From NCBI GenBank assembly GCA_949287905.1, contig CASEHX010000012.1:1-64000 (forward strand): 64,000 bases of DNA. Direction: 5' to 3'. The stretch comes from an uncultured Olsenella sp. (lineage in GTDB: Bacteria; Actinomycetota; Coriobacteriia; Coriobacteriales; Atopobiaceae). Made by a program: the position numbers and the translations under genes. Positions 41,050-49,779 of the stretch are shown here, piece after piece. Every line of letters begins with the position of its first letter. Positions within the stretch are counted from its first letter, which is position 1. The notes beneath the pieces are model-generated. The model saw only the letters and a program-made list of their open reading frames with translations, was not told the origin of the DNA and made no database searches.

Positions 41050-42423
41050 CTACCTCGCCTCCCTTCTCGGCACAAACAAGGGCAGCCTGCGACCCTCGTC
41101 GGTACGCTCGTACGCCTCTCTCGCCTCGCCGCAGTCCGGCAGACGGCCCAATTCGGCGAGCAGCTTTGCCAGACCTGATGCCAGCGAGTCTGCGAGCGCC
41201 GACCCAGGCTCGCAGAGCTCCGCAGCCTTGCCCTCCCCCAGGAGCCCACCGACGTCCCGTCCTCCCTCGAAGACCCGGTACACGCGTGCGGTCTCGAGGC
41301 CGACCTCGGCCCTTCCCAGCGAGAGGTCCGGCTTGAAGCGCGGGTTGGCCCGGTTCTCGATGCGCGCGATGCGAGTTCTTGCCACCCCAAGACGGACGGC
41401 GAGACCGCTCGTCCTTGCCGCGGCGGCAATAGAGCCCTCGCGCGAGTCGGTCACGATGACCAGTCGGTCCGCCCGCTGCGCCGCCTGAGCGACGGCATCG
41501 GTAAACGTCGTCGAGGTGTCGACGATCACGAGGTCAAACTCCTTGGATGCCTCTTCGATCAGACTTCCCACATGGGGGAAGACGAGTTCGGCCGTCTCGG
41601 GCCGCGCACAGGGTCCGATCAGAGACACCCCGGATGACGACGTCTGAGAGAGCTGCGCGAGAGGCCCCGGACCCGTCTTTCCGAGTGAAGCGAGGTCGGG
41701 ACCCCCGGGAAGTCCGAGCAGTGCGTGCGCGTTGCCGCAGGAGAGATCGAGGTCGAGCAGGCATACCCTCAGGCCCCATCTACCTGCGATGACCGCGGAA
41801 CACACCGCGATCGTCGTCTTTCCCACGCCACCCCTGCCCGAGCAGAGGACGAGCACGGGAGCCAGGGCCGGAGCCGCGCTGTCGGAGGGTTCATCGAGAT
41901 CGAGCATCAGGTCCGCGACGGCGTTGCTCCGCTGTCTCGAGAGACCGCGCGTCACCGGAGGCGCCTCCACCCGAGCGGCCCCCAACGCCGGCGCACCCTC
42001 GGACTGCCGTCTGCCCGGGGCTCCGCCGCCCACGCCCACTCGCCGGCCCAAGGCCGCGGGGGCCTCGCCCCCAACGTCAGCCGCGGGGGTCTCGTCCCCA
42101 ACGTCATTGAGGTCGACGACTAGCCCGACCCCCGCACGGGCCGCCCTCGATCGAAACGACCCCGAGGCACCCCTCTTCGCGATTCCGACAAACCGAGCGC
42201 GCCCGTCTTTGGCGACGGCGGCGGCGAGGTTGATCTCAGAGACTCGCTCGCCCGTGGCGCCCACCATGACGCTGACTCCATCCGTCCGCGAGGTCGCCGC
42301 GCGACGTCTCAAATCGTCCTGGCTCCTTGCCCTGCTGATGGTTGCATGGCGGTCAATCGAGGCGACGGTTCGCGTCACCTCGTCGAAGTCCGCGTCCGAG
42401 CAGAGCACCACCCACTCGCTCAC
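41050..42423 (-). CDS. tadZ: TadZ/CpaE-type localisation ATPase
   Basis: 457 residues. A receiver-like N-terminal region (about 1-105, CSDADFDEVTRTVASID), an alanine/glycine-rich linker and a ParA/MinD-type ATPase with deviant Walker A GRGGVGKTT near 198, LLDLDLSCGNAHALLG and FDLVIVDTST. TadZ places the Tad machinery at a cell pole or site. It overlaps the upstream gene by 4 bp and abuts tadA. Confidence 0.9.
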   Translation of the reverse strand: MSEWVVLCSDADFDEVTRTVASIDRHATISRARSQDDLRRRAATSRTDGVSVMVGATGERVSEINLAAAVAKDGRARFVGIAKRGASGSFRSRAARAGVGLVVDLNDVGDETPAADVGGEAPAALGRRVGVGGGAPGRRQSEGAPALGAARVEAPPVTRGLSRQRSNAVADLMLDLDEPSDSAAPALAPVLVLCSGRGGVGKTTIAVCSAVIAGRWGLRVCLLDLDLSCGNAHALLGLPGGPDLASLGKTGPGPLAQLSQTSSSGVSLIGPCARPETAELVFPHVGSLIEEASKEFDLVIVDTSTTFTDAVAQAAQRADRLVIVTDSREGSIAAAARTSGLAVRLGVARTRIARIENRANPRFKPDLSLGRAEVGLETARVYRVFEGGRDVGGLLGEGKAAELCEPGSALADSLASGLAKLLAELGRLPDCGEAREAYERTDEGRRLPLFVPRREAR

Positions 42424-43184
42424 GACCGTCCCCCTCCCTCGCCATCGTCCTTCTCGTCCGAACCGGCTCCGTCAACCCCGCCCCGAGCCGCCTCCTCGGG
42501 GGCGAGCTGCGGGGGAACGTTGTCCGGATTGATCTCCTGATCCTCCGAGACCCGGACGCCTTCTCCGGGAAGGACGAGCCTCAGGCTCCCGTCTTGGCTC
42601 GTCGCAAGAAGCGGCGCCACGTCTTCGGGCGAGACCGCAACGGTCAGCTGGTCCGACAGAATCGCCCCGGTTGTCCCGGCGGGCGCCGAGAGGACCTTGA
42701 GGTCGTCGGCGACCAAGCGGACCCCCTCGGCGCCCACCTCATAGGCAGCCAGCGTGACGCCGGTCTCAAGCCCGGGCGGAACCCCCGTGTCATCGTCAGT
42801 CGCGATGGTGATCGCCATCTTTCCCGACGGCACCTCGACGGCCTCCTCCGGGTCTCTCAGGTTGAGGTCGGTGACGGGCATCCCAGCGGCAACGGGCACG
42901 CTCACCTTCAGCCCCTTCGCATCGTCGAAGCTGGTGAGGGCCCCTTCGGGTGCCAGCTCGGCAACCCAGTCTCGCTCGGTCGCGTTGGTGCCGTCTATGG
43001 CGTCCCCTGCCTCGATGGGCTCCGTTGCGACGACGAGCCTGACGACCTCCCCGCCGTAGCGCTCGAGCGCCTCGGTTCGCTCTCGCTCGCACTGAGCCCT
43101 CACCTGCTCGCCATAGGCTAGGCAGAGCGCGGCGGCCAGGAGCGCGCAGAATCCCGAGGCTATGTATCTCCAACGACGGCTCAC
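42420..43184 (-). CDS. CpaB/RcpC-like SAF-domain pilus protein
   Basis: 254 residues from GTG 43184 with GGAGGGGGC upstream. One N-terminal span (YIASGFCALLAAALCLAYG), a SAF domain with VVATEPIEAGDAIDGTNATERDWV and VPVAAGMPVTDLNLRD, then a second beta-rich part with MAITIATDDDTGVPPGLETGVTL. CpaB/RcpC proteins in diderms act at the secretin; here there is no secretin, so it probably works at the wall. An acidic tail ends EKDDGEGGGRS. First gene of the Tad operon. Confidence 0.85.
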   Translation of the reverse strand: MSRRWRYIASGFCALLAAALCLAYGEQVRAQCERERTEALERYGGEVVRLVVATEPIEAGDAIDGTNATERDWVAELAPEGALTSFDDAKGLKVSVPVAAGMPVTDLNLRDPEEAVEVPSGKMAITIATDDDTGVPPGLETGVTLAAYEVGAEGVRLVADDLKVLSAPAGTTGAILSDQLTVAVSPEDVAPLLATSQDGSLRLVLPGEGVRVSEDQEINPDNVPPQLAPEEAARGGVDGAGSDEKDDGEGGGRS

Positions 43185-43340
43185 GATGCCCCCTCCGTAA
43201 GGCCCAAACGGTCGGTAGGGGCATTCTCCGCTCACATCATGTCAACGCACTTGTCTAATTGAGAAACCGTGTCATGAATCTTTTCGAGCCTTGCAGACAT
43301 CTGACAAGCTCCGTGCCTTCGCAGCAAGAGCGTCGTATGA

Positions 43341-43370
43341 GATACAGCATCTTGTATCAGTTACTGTATC
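43341..43370. promoter_or_regulatory. Phased hexamers upstream of the Tad operon
   Basis: GATACA at 43341 and TGTATC at 43353 and 43365 are spaced 12 bp apart, so the inverted and direct half-sites are phased. They lie about 160 bp before the first Tad start, in an AT-rich gap (43185-43422) without a gene. A regulator site is inferred. No unambiguous promoter boxes were found. Confidence 0.45.
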
Positions 43371-43422
43371 CATCTCTCACACTTCCTTCACAGATGGAAA
43401 GGTATTTGATTGCAATCCTGTT

Positions 43423-44562
43423 CTAAAGAACGATGTCGGGGTCCAAAGTGCGGGCGCTTTCGCGCATCTCCGCCGCGAGCGCAAGGTAGCAGCGGAGGCG
43501 CTCGTCGGAAAAGGCGCCCCCCAGATGCTGGGCAACAACGGCGCAGCCGGGCTCATGCGTATGGGTGCAGTCGTTGAATCGGCACTCGAGCGCCGCGGCG
43601 GCGATCTCGGGAAACGCCTTGGCAAGGCCTCGCTCATGCCCCACCAGGGGCAGGCTCCGAAGACCGGGCACGTCCGCAATCACCCCGGCACCCGGAAGAC
43701 GCACCATGACGCGAGAGACCGTGGTGTGACGACCCGCGTCGTCCTTCTCGCGCACCTCTCCCGTGGCGAGCGCCTCATGACCGAGAAGGGCATTGAGCAG
43801 CGTGGACTTTCCCGCACCCGACTCGCCGAGGATCATCGCGCAGCTCTGGGGCGGCACGCAGGCGCGCACCTCCTCCACGCCGGTCCCCGTGGCAGACGAC
43901 GTCACGATCACGCGCACGTCGTCGCCAACAAGACGGCGCACGCGCTCCACCTCCGCCGCAAGGGCCTCCTCCTCGGCGCGATCCGCCTTGGTGAGCACGA
44001 CGACGGGAACAAGACCGCAGTCGCGCGCCAGCACGAGCGAGCGCGCGACGCGTCCGAGCAGCAGCTCACCGACGCCAAGCGGCTGCACCACAAGAATGGT
44101 GTCCACATTGGCGGCAAGAACCTGACGCTCCCCGCGACTGCGACCACGCCAGCGCTCGAAGCTCGTGCGCCGCGGAAGCACGCGCTCGATGACGCCCATG
44201 TCATGGCCAGGCGCACGACGAACGGCAACGCAGTCGCCCACGGCGGGCAACAGACCGTCGTCCTTCTCGGCGTTCTGCTTTGCAAAGTTCACGGAGTGCT
44301 CGGCCCGGAAAGCGTCCGCGGCAGTGACCACGAGCGGATAGCCGCGGTCGAGACGCACCACAAACCCGAGCGCCATCTCTTCCGCGTTTTCCGCCGTGGC
44401 GAGAAACGCGTCGAAGGAGGAGCGCTGCGCGTCATCGAGCCGCAGGTCATCAAAGGCGGGCAGGTCGTGCAGGGCGTCTATTGCGGGAAGGGTGATCTGC
44501 TGCTGACGGCTCGCCCGCCGCTTGCGCGACGTCGCCGTCGACCGCTGACCCCGCTTTGCCAC
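43423..44562 (-). CDS. rsgA: Ribosome small-subunit GTPase RsgA
   Basis: 379 residues from GTG 44562 (GGGAGGT 7 nt upstream). A basic N-terminal tail, an OB-fold (ALGFVVRLDRGYPLVV, GDCVAVRRAP) and a circularly permuted GTPase: VLTKADRAEEE, SATGTG, GESGAGKSTLLNALLG near 249, AGVIADVPGLRSLPLVG, with the zinc motif CRFNDCTHTHEPGCAV. It checks 30S maturation. The N-terminal tail KRGQRSTATSRKRRASRQQQ is unusually basic. Confidence 0.95.
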   Translation of the reverse strand: MAKRGQRSTATSRKRRASRQQQITLPAIDALHDLPAFDDLRLDDAQRSSFDAFLATAENAEEMALGFVVRLDRGYPLVVTAADAFRAEHSVNFAKQNAEKDDGLLPAVGDCVAVRRAPGHDMGVIERVLPRRTSFERWRGRSRGERQVLAANVDTILVVQPLGVGELLLGRVARSLVLARDCGLVPVVVLTKADRAEEEALAAEVERVRRLVGDDVRVIVTSSATGTGVEEVRACVPPQSCAMILGESGAGKSTLLNALLGHEALATGEVREKDDAGRHTTVSRVMVRLPGAGVIADVPGLRSLPLVGHERGLAKAFPEIAAAALECRFNDCTHTHEPGCAVVAQHLGGAFSDERLRCYLALAAEMRESARTLDPDIVL

Positions 44563-44804
44563 GCACGACCTCCCTCTGCCGTCGTCATCCTCGGCAATCT
44601 TACCGCAGTTGGCGCGGCATGTGCCGGAAGCGACACCCAGCTTTCGCGCGAAGGCCCGTCCCGAGGCCACACCTCGTCGTGCGTCGGCACCGCAGCGTGT
44701 CTACCGTGTAACGCGTTGGCATCGAGGCGTTTTCAGGTTTCCCGCCCGGTGTCCCCCTCCCGTAGACTTGCACAATCCAGCAGCACTCTCGGATTGGAGC
44801 CCTC

Positions 44805-46115
44805 ATGCTCGGCATCGCCGGACTCGCCCTCGCCGTCGTCGCCATCGTCGCCCTCATCTGGCGCGGCTGGCACATGGTCGTGGTCTCGCTCGTCGCCTCG
44901 CTCATCGTCATCCTCGCCAACGGGATGGACGTCCTCTCCGCCATCAACGAGAGCTATATGGGCGACATGGCGGCCTTTGTGGGGAGCTGGTTCCTGCTCT
45001 TTGCCCTCGGGTCCGTCTTTGGGCGCGTCATGGGCGACTCCGGCGCCTCGGCGGGCATCGCGAGCAGCATGCTGCGCCTCGTGGGCGAGAAACACGCGCT
45101 GCTCGTGATCATGGTCACGGGACTCGTGCTCTCCTACGGCGGCATCAGCGCGTTCATCATCGCGTTCTCGGTCTACCCCATCGCCGCGGAGCTCTTCGAG
45201 CGGGCGGACATCCCCAAGAAGCTCATCGTTGCCGCCATCATGGTCTGCCCCGCCACGCTCGGCATGGTCATGATGCCGGGCATCCCCTCCACGCAGAACC
45301 TCATCCCCGCGAGCTTCCTCGGGACAGACGCCTATGCGGGCGCGCTGCTCGGCGTCATCTGCTCCGTGGTGATGTTCGTGCTTTCCTACGCCTACCTGCA
45401 GTGGGAGATCGGGCGCTGCCGCAGGCGCGGAGAGCACTTCTCCCCCAGCCCCGGAGAGACGCTCTCGCGCCCGGACGACGCCAGCACCCCGCCCGTCTGG
45501 GCGTGCTTCGCGCCGATCGCGCTTCTCGTGGTGCTGGTCTTCGTGCTGCAGCGTGCGGCGTCGATGTCCGCCACCGACGCCGTGACCGTCTCGATGCTCG
45601 CTTCGGTAATCGCGGCGTGCCTGCTCTACCGCGGGCGGCTGGCAAACGTCAAGCGTGCCATCGGCGAGTCCTGCACGAGCGGCCTGAGCTCGCTCGTCTC
45701 TGTTGCCGCCATCATGGGCTTTGGTGGTGTGGTGGTTGCCTCTCCCGCCTACCAGGGCATCATCGAGGCGCTCATGTCCACGAGCCTGAACCCCCTCTGG
45801 CAGGGCTTCATCACGATCTTTGCCATCGCCGGCATCACGGGCTCGGCCATCGGGGCGCTCAACATCTACCTCGGCAGCATGGCGCAGACGCTGCTGGCAA
45901 CCGGACTCGACCCGGCGATGATGCACCGCGTGCTCTGCATGGCCTCCGTGGGGCCGGCCACGCTGCTGCCCCACACCTCGGCGATGCTCGCCGCAAACCA
46001 GGCCGCCAAGACCGAGGTCCGCGACACGTACCGCTACGTGCTCGTCTCGTGCGCGCTGCTGCCGATCGTGGTATCGCTTCTGGGCATGGCGCTCGGCCTC
46101 GCCGGTGTGGCGTAG
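44805..46115 (+). CDS. GntP-family organic acid permease
   Basis: 436 residues with about 12 spans and TTGGAG upstream. SAINESYMGDMAAFVGSWFLLFALGSVFGRVMGDSGAS and IPSTQNLIPASFLGTDAYAG match the GntP gluconate:H+ symporter family. SALIGALNIYLGSMAQ-like GSAIGALNIYLGSMAQTLL and SVGPATLLPHTSAMLAANQAAK are the conserved C-terminal blocks. The substrate may be gluconate, a hydroxy acid or glycerate. It is monocistronic with no obvious terminator before the repeats that follow. Confidence 0.88.
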   Translation: MLGIAGLALAVVAIVALIWRGWHMVVVSLVASLIVILANGMDVLSAINESYMGDMAAFVGSWFLLFALGSVFGRVMGDSGASAGIASSMLRLVGEKHALLVIMVTGLVLSYGGISAFIIAFSVYPIAAELFERADIPKKLIVAAIMVCPATLGMVMMPGIPSTQNLIPASFLGTDAYAGALLGVICSVVMFVLSYAYLQWEIGRCRRRGEHFSPSPGETLSRPDDASTPPVWACFAPIALLVVLVFVLQRAASMSATDAVTVSMLASVIAACLLYRGRLANVKRAIGESCTSGLSSLVSVAAIMGFGGVVVASPAYQGIIEALMSTSLNPLWQGFITIFAIAGITGSAIGALNIYLGSMAQTLLATGLDPAMMHRVLCMASVGPATLLPHTSAMLAANQAAKTEVRDTYRYVLVSCALLPIVVSLLGMALGLAGVA

Positions 46116-46165
46116 GACCGGCGTCCGCCGCAATCGGGTGCCGGGGCAGTATTTCTCGTCCGCTA

Positions 46166-46316
46166 TGTCACCTTGAGGCTCGCTCGAGGGGAGTTTTCTC
46201 GCCAGGCGCCCAACTCGAGCTTCTCGAAGAAGCAAATCCGCAGGTCGCAGCCATTCGGCTGGCCAACCTCCCTCGCCGGGGAACAGAAATCCCCCCAGAC
46301 GGGGCCTAAAGTGACA
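46166..46316. other. Possible miniature inverted-repeat element
   Basis: TGTCACCTTGAGGCTCG (46166-46182) and CGGGGCCTAAAGTGACA (46300-46316) are imperfect inverted ends of a 151-bp segment in the gene-free stretch 46116-47027. The interior has CTTCTCG, CCGCAGGTCGCAG (a piece of repeat family B) and no coding frame that looks real. Only weakly supported. Confidence 0.3.
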
Positions 46317-46410
46317 CAGCTCGCCCGGAATTCCGCCTCGACGCACCTCCCCGCGATGGCCTCGCGGCAAGACCGCCCGCGCCGCGGGTAGGCTGGGAAT
46401 GCAACAGATG

Positions 46411-46567
46411 GCGCGTGGGACGCGCGCGACCTCGGGACGTGCGACGCGGCGCGACTTCGGGACGTGGGACGCGGCACGACTTGGGGACGTGGGACGCGGC
46501 GCGACTTGGGGACGTGGGACGCGGCGCGACTTGGGGACGTGGGACGCGGCACGACCTCGGGACGTGG
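46411..46567. repeat. 25-bp tandem repeat, six units
   Basis: GACGTGGGACGCGGC begins units at 46436, 46461, 46486, 46511, 46536 and 46561, an exact 25-bp period, with a diverged unit from 46411. Each unit ends CGACTTGGG or CGACCTCGG. The period is not a multiple of three. Confidence 0.9.
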
Positions 46568-46576
46568 TCTAAATCC

Positions 46577-46690
46577 CGACCTATGGCAGAAATCGACTGC
46601 CATAGGTCGCGATTCTGAGCAGCTGGCGAGAAGAACCGCAGGTCGCAGATTCCACGCTGTGCCATAGGTCGCATTTTTGCGCACGAAGCC
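46577..46690. repeat. Repeat family B, copy 2
   Basis: CGACCTATGGCA (46577-46588), a 9-nt loop and TGCCATAGGTCG (46598-46609), then GGCGAGAAGAACCGCAGGTC and GTGCCATAGGTCGCATTTTT. It aligns over about 110 bp with 25737-25850. The internal period is 62 bp. Confidence 0.85.
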
Positions 46691-46718
46691 CCGGGCGCGG
46701 TAACGCATCGCGAAACAG

Positions 46719-46938
46719 GGCTCGTCTCAGCCTCGTGGCGGCAACGCATCGCGAAACAGGGCTCGTCTCAGCTCCTGGCGCAGCAAAGCTTTACGAAACG
46801 CGGCTCGTCTCAGTCTGACAGCCCGTTTCGGCTGAGACGAGCCCCCTTTCGTCAACCGAGAAACCCGCCACGCTGAGACGAGCCTCCTTGAGGATGAAGG
46901 CGTTGCTGTAGCGAGAAGCCACCGCGCTGAGATGAGCC
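46719..46938. repeat. Mirror-symmetric 41-bp array, family C copy 1
   Basis: GGCTCGTCTCAG occurs forward at 46719, 46760 and 46802 and inverted (CTGAGACGAGCC) at 46832, 46873 and, with one change, 46927. Spacing is 41-42 bp except the last (54). The gap between the two inner copies is 18 bp. Units also carry TTTCGTCAA and TTCTCG-type words. It lies between the convergent gntP-like and P-ATPase genes. Confidence 0.9.
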
Positions 46939-46964
46939 CTTCCACGCGCACCAGAGCGCACCCG

Positions 46965-46998
46965 CACAAAATAGGCCCCGCCGGCGAAGGCGGGGCCT
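46965..46998 (-). terminator. Terminator of the P-type ATPase gene
   Basis: On the minus strand AGGCCCCGCC and GGCGGGGCCT form a 10-bp stem with a 6-nt loop followed by ATTTTG, 30 nt past the stop. Confidence 0.85.
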
Positions 46999-47027
46999 GG
47001 GCAAAGCGTTGTCGCGAGAAGAGCGGT

Positions 47028-49712
47028 TTACTTGTCCTTCTCCACCGCGCGCATGACGGCCTTGTAGACCTCCATGATCGGGATGATCAGGAACGCCAGG
47101 CCAAGGGCCGCACCGAGAGCCTCCATCGGCAGCTCCATGAAGCCGAACATCTCGGCGAGGAACGGAACCTCAACGACGATGACGGTGAGGATGAAGGCAA
47201 GGATGGCGGCGCCCCAGAGCCACTTGTTCTGCTTGGGCATGCTGAACAGCGACGCACGACGGCTGCGCATGTTGAAGCAGTGGAAGATCTCCACCATGGA
47301 CAGGGTGATGAACGCCATGGTGACGCCCTCCTCGTCGGCGGTGCCGGCGATCATGTCCGCGATGTCGATGTATCCCATATCAAAGTAGACGCCCACGAAG
47401 AACGAGGCCAGAACGAGGATGGTGATCACAACGCCCTGGAAGACGATGTCGACGCCCATGCCACCCGCGAAGACGCCGTCGGAAGCCTTGCGCGGCTTGC
47501 GCTTCATGATGTCGCCCTCGGCCTCCTCCATGCCGAGCGCGAGCGCCGGGAAGCAGTCCGTGATGAGGTTGATCCAGAGCAGCTGCACCGGCTGGAAGAT
47601 CGTGAAGCCCACGAGCGTGGCCACGAAGACCGAGAGGACCTCGGCGATGTTGGCGGAGAGCAGGAACTGGATGACCTTGCGGATGTTGTCGTAGATGCGA
47701 CGACCCTCTTCGCACGCGTTGATGATCGTGGCGAAGTTGTCGTCCGCGAGGACCATGTCGGCCACGTTCTTGGTGACGTCGGTGCCGGTGATGCCCATGC
47801 CCACGCCGATGTCGGCGCGCTTGATGGACGGGGCGTCGTTCACGCCGTCGCCGGTCATGGCCACGATCATGCCGCGGCCCTTCCAGGCGTCGACGATGCG
47901 GGCCTTGTGCTCGGGCTGGACGCGGGCGTAGACGCTGTACTGGGTGACGGCGTCCTTGAAGTCCTCGTCGGAGATCTTGTCGAGCTGGGAGCCGGTGATG
48001 GCCTCGGAGGCGTCCTTGCAGATGCCGAGGTTCTTGGCGATGGCCACGGCGGTGTCGATGTGGTCGCCGGTGATCATGACCGGACGGATGCCGGCCTCCT
48101 TGGCCTCGGCGATGGCCGGGGCGACCTCGGGACGCTCGGGGTCGATCATGCCGGAGAGGCCCAGGAAGGTGAGGTCGTGCTCGAGCGCCTCGGGACTGCA
48201 GTCAGCGGGCTGCGCCTTGTGCGTGCGCATGGCGGAGGCGAGCACGCGCAGCGCCTGGTTGGCCATGTCCTTGTTGGCCGCCATGATCTTCTCGCGGCGG
48301 GCGTCCGTGAGCTTCTCTACGGAGCCGTCGGCGTTCATGACCGTGGTGCAGCGGCCGAGAACCACGTCGGGGCCGCCCTTGGTGTACTGCTCGAAGGTGC
48401 CCTCGGGGGTCTTCACCACGACGGACATCATCTTGCGGCCGGAGTCGAACGGGGCCTCGCCCACGCGCGGGTACTTGTCGGCGTTGCCGCCCTCGTAGAA
48501 GCCGAGCTTGGCCGCGTCGTTGACGAGCGCGCACTCGGTGGGCTCGCCCACGGACTCGCCCTTCTCAGGGTCCCACTTGGCGTCGGAGCAGAGGGCCATG
48601 GCGCGGACGTGCAGGTCGTCGGGACCCTCGACCTCGTGCTTGACGACGGTCATCTTGTTCTGGGTGAGCGTGCCGGTCTTGTCCGAGCAGATGATCTGGG
48701 TGCAGCCGAGGGTCTCGACGGCGGTCATCTTGCGGATGATGGCCTGGCGCTTGGACATCTTGGTGACGCCCATGGAGAGCACGATCGTGACCACGGCCAC
48801 GAGGCCCTCGGGGATGGCGGCGACGGCCAGCGACACGGCGACCATGAAGGTGTCGAGGATCATCTCGGGGTTGGAGCCGAGCTCACCGCCGTGGCGGATG
48901 AGGTCGACGGCGAAGATGATCACGCAGATTGCCAGCACCAGCTTGGTGAGAATGCCGGAGAGCTCGTTGAGCTTGATCTGGAGCGGGGTGAGCTCCTTCT
49001 TGGCGGTGGTGAGGGCGTCGGCGATCTTGCCCATCTCGGTCTTCATGCCGGTAGCGGCGACGACGGCCTTGCCGCGGCCGTAGACCACGGTGGAGCCCAT
49101 GTAGCACATGTTCTTGCGGTCGCCGAGGGGCACGTCGTCAGTGTCGGAGGCAAGCGTGATGGGGTCGGTGTGCTTCTCGACGGGCACGGACTCGCCGGTG
49201 AGGGCCGCCTCCTCGATCTTCATCGAGGCGCTCTCGAGGATGCGGCAGTCAGCGGGCACGGAGTCGCCGGCCTCCAGCAGGACCACGTCGCCGGGGACGA
49301 GGTCGGCGGAGGGCAGGTGAACCATCTTGCCGTCGCGAATGACCTTGGACTGCGCTGCGCTCATCTGCTGCAGGGCCTCGAGCGCCTGCTCGGACTTGGC
49401 CTCCTGGACCACGCCGAGCACGGAGTTGATGATGACGACCGCCATGATGATGATGACGTCCGCCCACTCGGGCTCGCCTTGGATCACGCCCGTTATTGCG
49501 GAGATGAAGGCCGCCACGATGAGCATGATGACCATCGGGTCGGCCATCTGCTCGAAGAAGCGCTTCCAGAGCGGGGTCTTCTCCTCCTTCTCCAGTTCGT
49601 TGTGCCCGTACTGCGACAGACGGCTCGACGCCTCCGCCGCGGTCAGGCCGCTCTCCTCGTTAGAGGAAAGCTCGCCCAGGACCTTGTCCTTGGACTCTAG
49701 GTACTCCTTCAT
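47028..49712 (-). CDS. Calcium-type P-type ATPase
   Basis: 894 residues. P2-type (SERCA/PMCA-like) layout: N-terminal cation ATPase segment LSQYGHNELEKEEKTPLW, actuator TGES in LTGESVPVEK, ion-site helix AAIPEGLVAVVTIVLSMGV (PEGL, calcium type), phosphorylation site ICSDKTGTLTQNKMT near 341, KGGPDVVL nucleotide site, MTGDGVNDAPSIKRADIG hinge and NLITDCFPALALGME in helix 6. It exports Ca2+, possibly Mn2+, from the cell. The C-terminal domain has four more spans. Translation may be limited by a leader hairpin that hides its ribosome binding site. Confidence 0.93.
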   Translation of the reverse strand: MKEYLESKDKVLGELSSNEESGLTAAEASSRLSQYGHNELEKEEKTPLWKRFFEQMADPMVIMLIVAAFISAITGVIQGEPEWADVIIIMAVVIINSVLGVVQEAKSEQALEALQQMSAAQSKVIRDGKMVHLPSADLVPGDVVLLEAGDSVPADCRILESASMKIEEAALTGESVPVEKHTDPITLASDTDDVPLGDRKNMCYMGSTVVYGRGKAVVAATGMKTEMGKIADALTTAKKELTPLQIKLNELSGILTKLVLAICVIIFAVDLIRHGGELGSNPEMILDTFMVAVSLAVAAIPEGLVAVVTIVLSMGVTKMSKRQAIIRKMTAVETLGCTQIICSDKTGTLTQNKMTVVKHEVEGPDDLHVRAMALCSDAKWDPEKGESVGEPTECALVNDAAKLGFYEGGNADKYPRVGEAPFDSGRKMMSVVVKTPEGTFEQYTKGGPDVVLGRCTTVMNADGSVEKLTDARREKIMAANKDMANQALRVLASAMRTHKAQPADCSPEALEHDLTFLGLSGMIDPERPEVAPAIAEAKEAGIRPVMITGDHIDTAVAIAKNLGICKDASEAITGSQLDKISDEDFKDAVTQYSVYARVQPEHKARIVDAWKGRGMIVAMTGDGVNDAPSIKRADIGVGMGITGTDVTKNVADMVLADDNFATIINACEEGRRIYDNIRKVIQFLLSANIAEVLSVFVATLVGFTIFQPVQLLWINLITDCFPALALGMEEAEGDIMKRKPRKASDGVFAGGMGVDIVFQGVVITILVLASFFVGVYFDMGYIDIADMIAGTADEEGVTMAFITLSMVEIFHCFNMRSRRASLFSMPKQNKWLWGAAILAFILTVIVVEVPFLAEMFGFMELPMEALGAALGLAFLIIPIMEVYKAVMRAVEKDK

Positions 49713-49718
49713 TCAGTT

Positions 49719-49779
49719 CCCCTCCTGGGAATTCGGCGCCCGGCAGATTGATGCCCGATCATAATTCCCCAGGAAGGGG
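49719..49779 (-). promoter_or_regulatory. Leader hairpin covering the P-ATPase ribosome binding site
   Basis: In the transcript CCCCUUCCUGGGGAAUU (49779-49763) can pair with AAUUCCCAGGAGGGG (49733-49719) with only two 1-nt bulges. The second arm contains AGGAGGGG, the ribosome binding site a few nt before the ATG at 49712. A -10-like TAGAAT at 49834-49839 would start a leader of about 115 nt. The loop has GGGC/GCCC pairs that could form an alternative structure. No known riboswitch class was recognised. Confidence 0.55.

Noticed and set aside
43291..45108. A 605-codon plus-strand frame over rsgA
   Set aside because: Antisense shadow; the minus strand has all RsgA GTPase motifs.
46411..46690. 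Short coding frames of 60-150 codons across the tandem repeats
   Set aside because: Repeat period 25 is not a multiple of three, no ribosome binding site, composition of noncoding repeats.
46932..49700. A 922-codon open frame on the plus strand
   Set aside because: It is the antisense shadow of the P-type ATPase: rich in His, Gly, Arg and Asp without any domain, as expected from high GC.
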